From positions 1 through 64,000 of the forward strand of contig CAZNLJ010000011.1 of the NCBI GenBank assembly GCA_964573725.1: a stretch of DNA of 64,000 nucleotides, written 5' to 3'. The position numbers and the translations under genes are program-made. The notes beneath the pieces were generated by a model. The model saw only the letters and a program-made list of their open reading frames with translations. It had not been told where the DNA came from and did no database searches. This document shows, piece by piece, positions 34,522 to 45,800 of the stretch (position 1 is its first letter; each line of letters begins with the position of its first letter). The DNA comes from UBA6168 sp964573725. GTDB taxonomy: Bacteria; Bacteroidota; Bacteroidia; Chitinophagales; Saprospiraceae.

Positions 34522-37125
34522 ATGCGATACCTCCGGCCGCGAACGTGGCTCCTTGTCCTGACCGGGTGGCTGACCCTACCCGGTTGGTCGGACGGACAAT
34601 CCCCGCTCCGATCCATTACCGCCGTCCGGGTGACGGAGGCACCCCGCATGGACGGCCGCCTCGACGACCCCGTCTGGTCGGAAGCCCCGGCGGCCGACGG
34701 GTTTGTGGTATCCGAGCCGGCCTTCGGACAACCTGCTTCCCAAGACACCCGGGTCCGGGTCGTTTACACGGACGAGGCCATCTACGTCGGCGCCTACCTG
34801 TACGACGAACCGGACTTGGTCCGGCGCCAACTGACCGAGCGGGACAACGAGCTCGGGCAGGATACCGACAAGTTTGCCGTCGGTATCGACACCTACCGGG
34901 ACCGCCAGAACGCCTTCATGTTCGTGGTGACTCCTCCGAATGTCCAGAGCGACCTACGGGTTTCCTCCGGGACGGCCAATTCGGAGGCGGGAACCAATTT
35001 CGACCCGAACTGGGATGCCGTCTGGGACAGCCGGACGGCCCTGACAGGAGAGGGTTGGTGTGTGGAAATGCGTATCCCTTTCTCGGCCATCCGCTTCCCG
35101 GAAGCGGAAGTCCAGACCTGGGGCATCAATTTCTGGCGGTATATCCGCCGGTTGAACGAATACGACTACTGGAACCCCCTTAATCCCGGAGAGGCCGGCT
35201 TCGTCAACCAATTCGGCGACCTGACGGGCTTGCAGGACATCGTCCCGCCCCTCCGCCTGTCCTTCCTCCCCTATGTGTCCGCCGGACTCCGGCAAACCCC
35301 TTACGCCGCCGGGGACCGCCTGGACGGGCTGCGCAACGGCGGCATGGACGTCAAGTACGGGATCAACGAAAGCTTTACCCTGGACATGACCCTGATACCG
35401 GATTTCGGGCAGGTGCGCAGCGACGACATCATCCTCAACCTCTCCCCATTCGAGCAGGTCTTTGCCGAAAACCGGCCCTTTTTCACCGAGGGTACAGAAT
35501 TGTTCAACCGGGCGGAGCTGTTCTATTCCCGCCGCATCGGCAGCCGGCCGGCCGGATTCGGGGCGGCGGTGCAACTGGCTGCGGACAGCAGCTTCCTATT
35601 GCGCACCAACCCGGCCGTCAGCCGCCTGGTCAACGCCGTCAAGTTGTCGGGCCGTACCGCCGCGGGTACCGGCATCGGTTTCTTCAATGCGGTCACCGCG
35701 CCCGCCGAAGCGCTCCTCGAACGCCCCGACGGCAGCGTAAAAAGGCTGCGGACCGCCCCCCTGACCAACTACAACATCCTGGTCGTCGACCAATCGCTGC
35801 GGAACCGTTCCTTCCTGACCTTCACCAATACGAATGTACGGCGGGCCGACGATGCCCGCGATGCCAATGTCGCCGCCCTCACCCTGTCCCTGTTCGACCG
35901 GCACAACCGCTACAACCTGCAAGCCCAGGGCAGCCACAGCGCCTTGCGGGACACGAACCTGGTACAGGGCGCACGCTCCGCCCTGCGCTTCGGAAAAGTC
36001 GGCGGGACCTGGCAATGGAGCGTCGGCACCGAATTGACCACCGACCGGTACGACCACAACGACCTAGGCGTCCTCCTACAGGGCAACCAGGTCATCCACC
36101 GGCTGTCCGGCTCCTACAATCAGTTCGTGCCCCGCGGCGTCTTCAACGCACGGACCTACTCCCTGGCGCTTGTGCATACCAGCCGTTATGCCCCGCATTC
36201 CTTCAGCTCCCTGAGTGTGGAGGGTCAATTCTACCATTTGTTCCGGAATTTCTGGTCCCTATCCTGGGTGCTGTTTTCCCAACCCACCTGGGAGAACGAC
36301 TATTTCGAGTTGCGCAGACCCGGCAGGTCCCTGCGCCGCTGGCCCTTCGTGTTCAACCTGGTCACCGCGGAGACAGACAGCCGGAAAGCCCTGCTGCTCA
36401 ATGCCGGTACCGGATACGGTATGGTATTGGACCGGTTGCCGGATGCCATCGAGGACAAGACCTGGGGGTATTACCTCTCATTCCTGGGCCTGCGGTACCG
36501 CTTCGGTCCGCGGCTGATCGCCGAGACAGGCGTGGAAGCGGAATGGCTGCAGGATGGGCTGGGGTGGGTCTTCAACGATCCGGACCGGTCCGAACCGGCC
36601 GTCGGGCTTCGGAAGACGCGGCAAATCACGACGACCAGCGGCCTGGTGTACAGCTTCATGGCCCGGATGAGCCTCAATGTACGGATGCGCCACTACTGGA
36701 GCCAGGTCCGGTACCGGCAATTCTTCCAGCCGGACGAACGCGGCAACCTCCTACCCTACCCTTTTGCGGAAGGTTGGGACAACCATTTCAACGCTTTCAA
36801 CCTGGATGCCTTCTTCACCTGGGATTTCAAGCCGGGCAGCCGGTTCATCCTCGCCTGGAAAAACACCCTCGGGCCGGACAGCCGACTGGACGGCCTGCTG
36901 ACAGCCGGATATTTTCCGAACTTCCGGGGCGTCTTCGGCATCCCGCACACGAAGGAAGCCACCGTAAAATTCATCTACTTCCTGGATGCCGTCCAGTTTT
37001 CCAAACACACCCCGACGGATGACGCGCGAAGTCATCCGGCCGGCATCGTGACGGAACCTCGACACCCGCCGGCCCAAAACCGCCCGAACACCGCCAGTAT
37101 CCTGAAGACCGGCCATTTAGAATAA
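34522..37125 (+). CDS. CBM9-like/DUF5916 outer-membrane protein
   Basis: 867 residues with a signal peptide (MRYLRPRTWLLVLTGWLTLPGW...). Residues about 30-220 match the CBM9-like fold: EAPRMDGRLDDPVWSEAPAA, DEAIYVGAYLYD, NAFMFVVTPP, WDAVWDSRTALTGEGWCVEM and RIPFSAIRF. The rest is the DUF5916 region with FGQVRSDD, FFAENRPFFTEG-type sequence (FAENRPFFTEGTELF) and many beta-strands ending in aromatic residues, probably an outer-membrane barrel. The function of this common Bacteroidota family is not established. It stands alone with its own near-leaderless promoter; a relation to the phosphonate genes upstream is possible but unsupported. Confidence 0.85.
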   Translation: MRYLRPRTWLLVLTGWLTLPGWSDGQSPLRSITAVRVTEAPRMDGRLDDPVWSEAPAADGFVVSEPAFGQPASQDTRVRVVYTDEAIYVGAYLYDEPDLVRRQLTERDNELGQDTDKFAVGIDTYRDRQNAFMFVVTPPNVQSDLRVSSGTANSEAGTNFDPNWDAVWDSRTALTGEGWCVEMRIPFSAIRFPEAEVQTWGINFWRYIRRLNEYDYWNPLNPGEAGFVNQFGDLTGLQDIVPPLRLSFLPYVSAGLRQTPYAAGDRLDGLRNGGMDVKYGINESFTLDMTLIPDFGQVRSDDIILNLSPFEQVFAENRPFFTEGTELFNRAELFYSRRIGSRPAGFGAAVQLAADSSFLLRTNPAVSRLVNAVKLSGRTAAGTGIGFFNAVTAPAEALLERPDGSVKRLRTAPLTNYNILVVDQSLRNRSFLTFTNTNVRRADDARDANVAALTLSLFDRHNRYNLQAQGSHSALRDTNLVQGARSALRFGKVGGTWQWSVGTELTTDRYDHNDLGVLLQGNQVIHRLSGSYNQFVPRGVFNARTYSLALVHTSRYAPHSFSSLSVEGQFYHLFRNFWSLSWVLFSQPTWENDYFELRRPGRSLRRWPFVFNLVTAETDSRKALLLNAGTGYGMVLDRLPDAIEDKTWGYYLSFLGLRYRFGPRLIAETGVEAEWLQDGLGWVFNDPDRSEPAVGLRKTRQITTTSGLVYSFMARMSLNVRMRHYWSQVRYRQFFQPDERGNLLPYPFAEGWDNHFNAFNLDAFFTWDFKPGSRFILAWKNTLGPDSRLDGLLTAGYFPNFRGVFGIPHTKEATVKFIYFLDAVQFSKHTPTDDARSHPAGIVTEPRHPPAQNRPNTASILKTGHLE

Positions 37126-37467
37126 AATTCCACCTTTCACAATTTCACCAATTTTTTCCGGTTTTCCTTGCGGGGCTTCAGAATAAATCATTTATTTGCC
37201 CAGCCTATTCTTTTTTACCGGCCAGCGACATCCCCGGCCCATCCGATGGGGACGCCGGTTTGCAGTATAAACCAAGACATTCTTTCAGGTGCCATAAACT
37301 TTGCCACCACCCAACCAAAACCGGAAAGGAATCCAAATGGTAATACAGCCAGCCCATCCTGCGGAACCGGATGCGTGGGTCTCCTGTTGCCGTTGTTCCG
37401 ACGGAGCCGGTAGGCGGTCCAAAGTTTACATCATCTTTTTTTCATCAAATCGTTAAACAAACTAATC
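37126..37467. other. Promoter-bearing region upstream of the second susC
   Basis: 342 bases, AT-rich at 37115-37215 and 37425-37465, where promoter sequences are expected. TAAACTTTG (37295-37303) resembles the -7 element with one extra base. No gene seen. Confidence 0.35.
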
Positions 37468-40400
37468 ATGATCAGAGTATCTACTTTATGCCTGGTCTTT
37501 CTGTCGATGTTCCTGTCATCCAGTACATTCGGCCAGATGGTAATCAAGGGTACGGTCACGGACGACGGATCGGTCCCGCTCATCGGGGTCAATATCATCG
37601 TACGGGGGACAACGGTCGGTACGATTACCGACATTGATGGGAATTACGAAGTGAGGGCCAACCAAGGGGACGTATTGGTGTACTCCTACACCGGCTTCAG
37701 CACGCAGGAAATCACGGTGGGTACGGATGCGGTCATCAATGTGACCATGTCGGAAGGTGCGGACCTGAGCGAAGTCGTGGTGGTCGCCTACGGAACCCAG
37801 AAAAAGGTTACCGTAACGGGGGCGGTCGCTTCCCTGCAGGGCAAGGAAATCGTGCAGTCACCGGCTGTCGACATCACGAACTCCCTGGCAGGTCGACTGC
37901 CGGGTCTGGTGGTCATCCAGAACAGCGGCGAACCCGGCTACGACGGCGCCCGGGTGTCCATCCGGGGGACGAACACACTCGGCAACAGCAGCCCGCTGAT
38001 CGTCATCGACGGTGTTCCCGACCGGGACGGCGGTTTCGGCCGACTCAGCCCGCAGGACATCGAATCCATCTCCGTACTCAAGGACGCCTCCGCCGCCATC
38101 TACGGGGCCCGGGCCGCCAACGGAGCCATCCTCATCACCACCAAGCGCGGGAAATCCGGCAAACCGACCATCAGCTACGACTTCAACCAGGGCTGGTCGC
38201 AACCGACCCGCATCCCGCAGATGTCCAACGCGGTGCAGTATGCCAACATCATGAACGAACTGCCGATCTACAAGACCATCCCGGTCAACGAATGGCAGGC
38301 CGCCTGGCAAAGCATCCAATCCACCGGCACCTATGATTCCCCGACGCCCGGCGTCAGTTCCCTGAGCGCGAACTACAGCCCGGATGCCATCCGCAAGCAC
38401 GGGGAAGGCTCCGATCCCTGGGGATTTCCCGACACGGATTGGTTCGGCGACGTGTTCAAGACATGGTCCCCGCTGCAACGCCACAACATGCAGATGTCCG
38501 GCGGATCCGAAAACCTGACCTACTTCGCATCCCTGGGCTACACGGACCAGGACGCCTACTACAAGAACTCCGCCACCCGCTACCAGCAGTACAACTTCCG
38601 GACGAACCTGGACGCCAAGATCAACGACCACATCCGGGCCAACCTCGGCATCCTCGTCCGCCGGGAAGACCGTAATTTCCCGACGGAAAGCGCCGGTGCC
38701 ATCTTCCGGATGCTGATGCGCGGCCGTCCGACCGAACCGGCGGTCTGGCCCAACGGCAAGGCCGGCCCGGATATCGAAAACGGACAGAATCCTTACGTCG
38801 TCACCACCAACGCCACCGGCTATGTGGACAACCCGAAGGATTTCACCCAAATCAACGGTGGGGTGGAAATCACCAATCCCTGGATCAAAGGCCTCCGCCT
38901 GAACCTTTCCGGTGCCATCGACAAGAACAACGAAACCAACAAGGTCTGGCAGACGCCCTGGGAACTCTACTACTGGGACCGCGTTTCCTACGAAGCCGAC
39001 GGCACCCCGAAACTCGAGGGATCCGTGCGCTCCAACTTCAAGGACCCGCGCCTGACGCAGTCCTCCTCCTCCGTCCTGAACACCAACCTGACGGCCATCC
39101 TGAGCTATGACGCCTCCTTCGGCGACGGCCACTCCATCGGCGCCATGGCCGGTGTCACCCAGGAAAAGTTCACCGGCTCCAACTTCTCCGCTTTCCGCCG
39201 CAACTACATCTCCGCAGCCATCGACCAGCTCTTCGCCGGGGGTACCCTCCAGATGAACACCGGCGGCAGCGCCTACGAAAGGGCCCGTCTCGGCTACTAC
39301 GGCCGTGTCCAGTACAACTACAAGGAAAAATACCTCGCGGAATTCATCTGGCGCTACGACGGCTCCTACATCTTCCCCGAATCCGGCCGCTTCGGCTTCT
39401 TCCCCGGTATCCTCGCCGGCTGGAACATCACCGAGGAGGACTGGTTCGACATCAGCGGCCTGGACCGCCTCAAGCTCCGCGCCTCCTACGGGCAAATGGG
39501 TAACGACCAGGTCTTCTTCAACGGCCGCCTCCAGGAATACGCCTTCCTTTCCACCTACGGTTTCGGTGCCTACCCGATCAACAGCGTCGTGGAAGCCACC
39601 CTGCGGGAAACGGTCCTGGCCAACCCGAACTTCACCTGGGAACGCGCCACCAACATCAACTTCGGTATCGACGGTACCATCCTGCGCAACCTGGATTTCA
39701 GCCTCGAATACTTCCGCAACCGCCGCGACCAGATCCTGATCCAAAAGACGGGCTCCACGCCCTCTTCCTCCGGGATCAGCTCGCTGCTGCCGCCGGTCAA
39801 CGCCGGTGAGGTGGAAAACAAGGGCTACGAGTTCAGCCTGATCTACAATGCCGGTCGTTCCGACCTCCGCTACAGCTTCGGCGTCAACGGCGGTTATGCC
39901 AAGAACAAGGTCATCTTTATGGACGAAGTGCCCGGCGCTCCGGATTACCAGCGCATGGAGGGTAAACCAATCGGCGCTTATCTTGTTTATGAATCCGACG
40001 GTGTCTTCCTGGACCAGGCCGCCATCGACGCCAATACCCTGGATTACAGCTCCGTCACCGGTCAGCTGCTTCCGGGCGACATGAAGTTCAAGGACCAGAA
40101 CGGCGACGGTAAGATCGATGCCGACGACCAAATCCGGCTGGAGGAAAACGCTACGCCGACCTTCAACTTCGGCGCTACCTTCAACCTGAGCTACAAGGGC
40201 TTCGATTTCTCGATGCTCCTCCAGGGTGCCACCGGTGCCAGCATCCGGGTACAGACCGAATCCGGCGACATCGGCAACTTCCTCCAGTGGAGCCACGACA
40301 ACCGCTGGAGCATCGACAATCCCAGCAGCGAACATCCGCGGCTGGCCAGCCGGGGTGACACCTACTTCACGGGCGGCCCCTACGGCAACAACACCTACTA

Positions 40401-40629
40401 CCTGTTCAGCAAGGATTACATCCGCCTCAAGAACATCGAGCTGGGTTATACCTTCAGCAGGGACCTCACGGACAAAGTCCGTGTCAGCAATGTCAGGATA
40501 TACCTGAATGCCTTGAACCTGTTCACTTTGGACAAGCACAAGGTGTTCGATCCCGAAACAGAAAGTCAGTCCGGCGTTTTCTATCCGCAGGCACGGATAA
40601 TCAACACGGGCGTCAGCTTATCTTTTTAA
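37468..40629 (+). CDS. SusC/RagA-family TonB-dependent outer-membrane transporter
   Basis: 1053 residues. The signal peptide ends at STFGQ. A CarboxypepD-reg-like domain follows (IKGTVTDDGSVPLIGVNIIV), then the TonB-box-like EVVVVAYGTQKKVTVTGAV and the plug with SVLKDASAAIYGARAANGA. The barrel ends INTGVSLSF. It is the first gene of an operon with susD 12 nt downstream. Linked ASPIC and haloperoxidase genes further down suggest a substrate other than a simple glycan. Confidence 0.95.
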   Translation: MIRVSTLCLVFLSMFLSSSTFGQMVIKGTVTDDGSVPLIGVNIIVRGTTVGTITDIDGNYEVRANQGDVLVYSYTGFSTQEITVGTDAVINVTMSEGADLSEVVVVAYGTQKKVTVTGAVASLQGKEIVQSPAVDITNSLAGRLPGLVVIQNSGEPGYDGARVSIRGTNTLGNSSPLIVIDGVPDRDGGFGRLSPQDIESISVLKDASAAIYGARAANGAILITTKRGKSGKPTISYDFNQGWSQPTRIPQMSNAVQYANIMNELPIYKTIPVNEWQAAWQSIQSTGTYDSPTPGVSSLSANYSPDAIRKHGEGSDPWGFPDTDWFGDVFKTWSPLQRHNMQMSGGSENLTYFASLGYTDQDAYYKNSATRYQQYNFRTNLDAKINDHIRANLGILVRREDRNFPTESAGAIFRMLMRGRPTEPAVWPNGKAGPDIENGQNPYVVTTNATGYVDNPKDFTQINGGVEITNPWIKGLRLNLSGAIDKNNETNKVWQTPWELYYWDRVSYEADGTPKLEGSVRSNFKDPRLTQSSSSVLNTNLTAILSYDASFGDGHSIGAMAGVTQEKFTGSNFSAFRRNYISAAIDQLFAGGTLQMNTGGSAYERARLGYYGRVQYNYKEKYLAEFIWRYDGSYIFPESGRFGFFPGILAGWNITEEDWFDISGLDRLKLRASYGQMGNDQVFFNGRLQEYAFLSTYGFGAYPINSVVEATLRETVLANPNFTWERATNINFGIDGTILRNLDFSLEYFRNRRDQILIQKTGSTPSSSGISSLLPPVNAGEVENKGYEFSLIYNAGRSDLRYSFGVNGGYAKNKVIFMDEVPGAPDYQRMEGKPIGAYLVYESDGVFLDQAAIDANTLDYSSVTGQLLPGDMKFKDQNGDGKIDADDQIRLEENATPTFNFGATFNLSYKGFDFSMLLQGATGASIRVQTESGDIGNFLQWSHDNRWSIDNPSSEHPRLASRGDTYFTGGPYGNNTYYLFSKDYIRLKNIELGYTFSRDLTDKVRVSNVRIYLNALNLFTLDKHKVFDPETESQSGVFYPQARIINTGVSLSF

Positions 40630-40641
40630 TCTTTTACTATC

Positions 40642-42519
40642 ATGAAAAAACTATCGCATTTATTTCCTGTAGTATTGGTTATCAGTTTGTTGTTGCCCAC
40701 TTCGTGCAACGACAGCTTCCTGGATACCCAACCGCTGGACAAGATCTCCAGCAGCGCCACCTGGGCGGACGGTCCGCTTTCCCAGGCCTTCATCTACAAC
40801 GTGTATTCTTTCCTGGGGTACGGCGGTTTCGAGGAACAGGCATTGGCCGCCATCTGCGACGAAGCCATGTTCACCCACGCCGGCCGGAACATCAACACCT
40901 TCATGGAAGGTTCCGAGAGCCCCGGCGCCCTGGCCTGGAAGAGTTCCACCTACGAATGGGGCAACATGTACCTGGCCATCCGCGCGGCCAATATCGCCAT
41001 CGAGAACCTCCCCTCCTCCACTTTTTCGGATGATGCCCTGCGGGAGCGCCTGCTCGGGGAGGCCCATTTCCTCCGCGCCTACTACTACCACCAGCTGGTG
41101 CGGTACTACGGCGGCGTGCCGATCATCGACCGCTCCTACGGGCTGGATGATGAATACAGCATCCCGCGCAGCACCTTCGAGGAATGTGTGAACTTCATCG
41201 TCGGCGACCTCGACCAGGCCGCCACCCTGCTGGACGGCAAGCCGGAAACACCCGGCCGTGCCTCCCGCCTGGCCGCCATGGCCCTCAAGGCCCGCGTGCT
41301 ATTGTATGCCGCCAGCGACCTCCACGACGCCGCCACGGCCAAAGCCAAGTCCGGTGACCTGAACAGCTATTCCAACATCGAACTGGTGGCCTACACCGGC
41401 GGCGACCGCGCCGCCCGTTGGCGGGCCGCCCAGGCTGCCGCCAAGGCGGTCCTGGATGCCGGTGCCGGCTACAAGCTCGAGCTGGCCGCACCCGTCTCCG
41501 CGGAGGAAGGTCAACAGAACTATGTATCCATCGCCATGGGCGGCAAGAGCGCCGTCGGTGATGCCGCCGCCGCCGTGGAGCTGATTTTCCAGCGCACCCA
41601 CACACCGCAGTATACCGTGGAAGACAACTGGCCCCTCGGCGGTATCCACTACGGTATCAACAACGGCCCGAACGGCTACCACAACTGGGCCGGCAATACG
41701 CCGATCCAACAACTGGTCGACGACTATGAGATGATGGACGGCTCCCGCTTCGACTGGAACAACGCGAATCACGCCGCAGACCCGTATGCCAACCGCGACC
41801 CGCGCTTCTACGCCACCATCATGTACGACGGCGCCACCTGGAAGCCGAGACCGTCCGACGTGACCGCCCTCGATCCGGCCGACCAACTCCAGACCGGTTA
41901 TTACGACGATGGCAACGGCGGCCTGCTCAACGGTATCGACACCCGCGAATCCACCATCGAAAACTGGAACGGCAGCCGGACGCACTACTATACCCGTAAG
42001 TTCATCGACCCGAACCCGGCCCTGCCGGACGACCAGTCCAACGCCCAGGTCATCCCCTGGCCGTTCATCCGCTACACGGAAATGGCGCTCAACTATGCCG
42101 AAGCGTCCATCGAACTCGGCGAGGAACAAGTCGCCCGCGACTGGATCAACAAGATCCGCTTCCGCGCCGGGATGCCGGCCATCGACGACAGCGGGGATGC
42201 GCTCCGCCAACGCCTGCGCAACGAACGCCGCGTCGAACTGGTGTACGAGGAACACCGCTATCACGACGGCCGCCGCTGGATGATCGGCGACCAACTCGGA
42301 AGGGGTGTCAAGGCCATCAACGTACAGGCGACCCTCAAGCCCGGAAAATCCCCGCTGGTGCCCTATCGCCATGACAAGTCCGTCTACGATTATGCCTACA
42401 CGGTGTATGACAATACGGAAAACGAAACCCGGGTCTGGAGAGACAAGATGTATTTCCGCCCGATCAGCCGCGATGAAATCAACCGGAACGAACTGCTGGT
42501 GCAGAATCCCGGTTACTAA
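40642..42519 (+). CDS. SusD/RagB-like outer-membrane lipoprotein
   Basis: 625 residues. The lipoprotein signal MKKLSHLFPVVLVISLLLPTSC has C22 as the lipidated Cys, followed by the SusD start NDSFLDTQPLDKISSSATW. TPR-like helices (LLGEAHFLRAYYYHQLVRYY, ASRLAAMALKARVLLYAAS) and the C-terminal block FIRYTEMALNYAEASIELG, NERRVELVYEEHRYHDGRRW are canonical SusD. It binds the nutrient handed to the SusC encoded 12 nt upstream. A strong terminator lies 80 nt downstream. Confidence 0.94.
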   Translation: MKKLSHLFPVVLVISLLLPTSCNDSFLDTQPLDKISSSATWADGPLSQAFIYNVYSFLGYGGFEEQALAAICDEAMFTHAGRNINTFMEGSESPGALAWKSSTYEWGNMYLAIRAANIAIENLPSSTFSDDALRERLLGEAHFLRAYYYHQLVRYYGGVPIIDRSYGLDDEYSIPRSTFEECVNFIVGDLDQAATLLDGKPETPGRASRLAAMALKARVLLYAASDLHDAATAKAKSGDLNSYSNIELVAYTGGDRAARWRAAQAAAKAVLDAGAGYKLELAAPVSAEEGQQNYVSIAMGGKSAVGDAAAAVELIFQRTHTPQYTVEDNWPLGGIHYGINNGPNGYHNWAGNTPIQQLVDDYEMMDGSRFDWNNANHAADPYANRDPRFYATIMYDGATWKPRPSDVTALDPADQLQTGYYDDGNGGLLNGIDTRESTIENWNGSRTHYYTRKFIDPNPALPDDQSNAQVIPWPFIRYTEMALNYAEASIELGEEQVARDWINKIRFRAGMPAIDDSGDALRQRLRNERRVELVYEEHRYHDGRRWMIGDQLGRGVKAINVQATLKPGKSPLVPYRHDKSVYDYAYTVYDNTENETRVWRDKMYFRPISRDEINRNELLVQNPGY

Positions 42520-42598
42520 TTCCCTTCAACGGAATCCCCCGGGATTCCGGATTCCGGCGGCCGGATCCTGATAGTTTACTGTCGGGAGGCCATCGGCG

Positions 42599-42636
42599 AC
42601 AGGGCGTGAGGTTTTGCCTCGCGCCCTGTTTTTTTT
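42599..42636 (+). terminator. Intrinsic terminator after susD
   Basis: ACAGGGCG-TGAGG pairs with CCTCG-CGCCCTGT (13 bp with one G-U) around a TTTTG loop and is followed by eight T (42629-42636). An 8-bp GGAATCCC/GGGATTCC hairpin precedes it at 42530-42547. It separates susCD from the ASPIC and haloperoxidase genes. Confidence 0.85.
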
Positions 42637-42738
42637 ACCCCTCCCCGAATCACCGGGCTTTCCTGCCCTTCGGCAACCCGAAGCCCGCACAAGCCGGCCC
42701 GAGCAGACCGAAGGGAAGCGGCTATGCGAATAAGCGAT

Positions 42739-42746
42739 TATTTTTG
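42739..42746 (+). promoter_or_regulatory. TATTTTTG -7 element upstream of the FG-GAP/ASPIC gene
   Basis: A perfect TAnnTTTG element lies about 100 nt upstream of the ATG at 42849 and just beyond the susD terminator, so the three downstream genes probably form their own transcription unit. No clear -33 element was seen. Apart from the terminator, 42520-42848 holds nothing else. Confidence 0.45.
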
Positions 42747-42848
42747 TAAGTTTCCCCCCGAAATGCAACGGACGGAAGCGAGGGCGGGTCTTCCTTTCCC
42801 CGCCGACCACCTTCCGCGCCGGATCTCCACGCTTGTGAAAAAACACGG

Positions 42849-45800
42849 ATGAAAAACTCGCCAGGTATCTTCGGAACACGCTGTTGGGGCATCTTCCTTC
42901 TCTTGACCGCATCGGCCTGCGCACCCGACCGTTCCGGACCGGCCGACCAAACGGACGGGCCGGCCGTCTTCCGCCTGCTGTCGCCGGAAGAAAGCGGCGT
43001 CACTTTCCAGAACACCCTGGAGGAAGGTCTGAACACCAACATCCTGATGTATGAATATTTCTTCAACGGCGGAGGGGTCGCCGTAGCGGATTTCAACGGG
43101 GACACCTTGCCAGACCTCTATTTCACTTCCAATATGGGGGCCAACAAACTCTATATTCAGGAGCGGCGCACTCCATCCGGCGGCCTCCGGTTCCGCGACC
43201 TGACCGGACCCTCCGGGGCCGGAGGCAGGCCCGGTCCCTGGAAGACCGGCGTCAACGTCGCCGATGTCAACGGAGACGGGCGCCCCGACATCTACCTTTG
43301 CTACTCCGGTGCCCTTCCGGATGAAAAGCGGAAGAACCAACTGTTCATCCACCAGGGGAACGATGCCGACGGTGTCCCTCGATTCGAGGACCAGGCGGCC
43401 GCCTACGGCCTGGACAGCCCGGCCTTCAGCACCCAGTCCTACTTCCTGGACTACGACCGGGACGGTGACCTCGACCTCTTCCTGCTCAACCATCATCCCA
43501 AGAACCTACCCATCCTCAACGAACAGAAAACAGCCGAACTCTTTGCGGAAGATGCCCCTCTCTACGGGCTCCGCCTCTTCCGGCAGGACCAGGGCCGCTT
43601 TACGGACGTCACCGTCGCCGCCGGTATCAACGGATCCGCCCTGAGCTACGGCCTCGGGCTTGGCATCGGAGACCTCAACCAGGACGGCTGGCCGGATTGC
43701 TATGTCTCCAACGACTATGCCGTCCCGGATTACCTCTACATCAACCAAGGGGACGGCACCTTCCGCAACCTGCTCTCCCGGATGGTCGGGCATACCAGCC
43801 AATTCTCCATGGGCAACGACCTGGCCGACCTCAACAACGACGGGCGGACCGATATCTTCACCCTGGATATGCTTCCCGAGGACAACCGGCGCCAGAAACT
43901 GCTCATGGCGCCCGATAACTACGGAAAATTCGACCTCCACGTCCGCAGCGGGTTCTACTACCAGTACATGCGGAACATGCTCCACCTCAACAACGGCAAC
44001 GGTACCTTCAGTGAAACCGGCCAATGGGCCGGCGTATCCAATACCGACTGGAGCTGGTCCGTCCTGGCGGCGGATTACGACAACGACGGCTGGAAGGACC
44101 TTTACATCACCAACGGCTATTTCCGGGATTTCACCAACCTGGACTTCATCAATTACATGGACGATTTCGTGCGCCAAAAAGGGCGGCTGGTGCGGGAGGA
44201 CGTCCTGGAGGTCATCCGGCATATGCCTTCCTCCAACGTCGTCAACTACCTGTTCCAGGGTCGTCCCGACCGGCCGTACATCGACCGCACCAAGGACTGG
44301 GGCCTCGCCCTGCCGTCCAATAGCAACGGCGCCGCCTACGCCGACCTCGACCTGGACGGCGACCTCGACCTGGTCGTCAACAATATCCAGCGGCCGGCCT
44401 TCCTTTTCGAAAACCTGACCGCCAACCGCAAGGACGCCCATTTCCTGCGGATTCGCCTCCAGGGGGAAACGCCCAATACCCAAGGCATCGGTGCCCGGAT
44501 CCAGGTCTTCACCCCGCAGGGTACCCAGGTCCTGGAACAGTTTCCGGCCCGGGGTTACCAATCCGCCGTCTCGGACGTCCTGCACTTCGGATTGGGCGGC
44601 GTACAACGGGTAGATTCCCTGCGTATCACCTGGCCGCGCGGGACGGAAGAGCTCCTCCGGGACATACCTGCCGACCAGGAGATCCTGCTCCGGGAAAGTC
44701 AGGCCCAGGCGGTGGTGACGCGGGAAGTTTCGCCGCCGCCGGCCGTATTCCGTGCCGTACCGCCCCCCCTGAATTGGCGGCACCTCATCCCCGGCTACCG
44801 GGATTTCGACCGGCAGGCCTTGTTGTTGTCTGAGTTTTCACCCCAAGGTCCCTGCATGGCTACGACCGACCTGGATGGGGATGGGCGGCAGGACCTTTTC
44901 ATCGGAGGTGGGGCCGGCCAGGCGGGAGTCGTCTATTTCCAACAGGCCGACGGGGCCTTCCGGCCGTCCCCGCAGCCCGACCTGGAAGCGGACCGGGCCG
45001 CCCAGGATGCCGACGCGGCCTTCCTGGATGCCGACGGGGACGGGCTGCCCGACCTGCTGGTCGCCAGCGGCGGCTACCACCAGTTCGATGCGGAGGATAC
45101 CCTCCTGCAGGACCGGCTCTACCTCAACGATGGGAAAGGCCGTTTTCGCCGCAGCCGTGCCGCCTTACCGGCCATGCCGACCAGCACCGGCTGCATAGCG
45201 ACGGCGGATATCGACGGAGACGGGGCCGTCGACCTCTTCCTCGGTGGTCGTGTCATTCCCGGCCGGTACCCCGAACCACCGGCCAGCTACCTGCTCCTCA
45301 ACGACGGGAAAGGCCGCTTCCTCGACCGGACGCAAACCCTGGCTCCCGACCTGGCCCGAATCGGCATGGTCTGCGACGCCGAGTGGGCCGACCTTGACCA
45401 GGACCGGAAGCCGGAGCTCGTCCTTGCCGGCGACTGCCTGCCCCTGACCGTTTTCCGCATCGAGGATGGGAAACTGCGACCGGATACGGACCGCTGGTTT
45501 CCGGCGCCGGTGGCGGGAATGTGGAACACCCTGCGGATAACGGACCTCAACCAAGACGGCTGGCCCGACCTGTTGGCCGGCAACATCGGCACCAATGTCC
45601 AGTTCAAGCCCAGCCCCGCCGAGCCCGCTACCCTCTATTACGGAGATTTCGATGAGAACGGGTCGGTCGACCCCTTGTTCTGTTATCCGATCCAAGGAAA
45701 GTCCTACCCTTTTGTCACCCGCGACGAACTACTGCGGCAATTGGCACCTTTCCGGTCCCGGTTCACCGATTACAAGAGTTACGCCGACGCCACCCTGGAG

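Noticed and set aside
37858..40539. 893-residue minus-strand ORF inside the second susC
   Set aside because: Antisense shadow with the same Val/Gly/Asp/Glu bias; the plus strand holds a canonical SusC.
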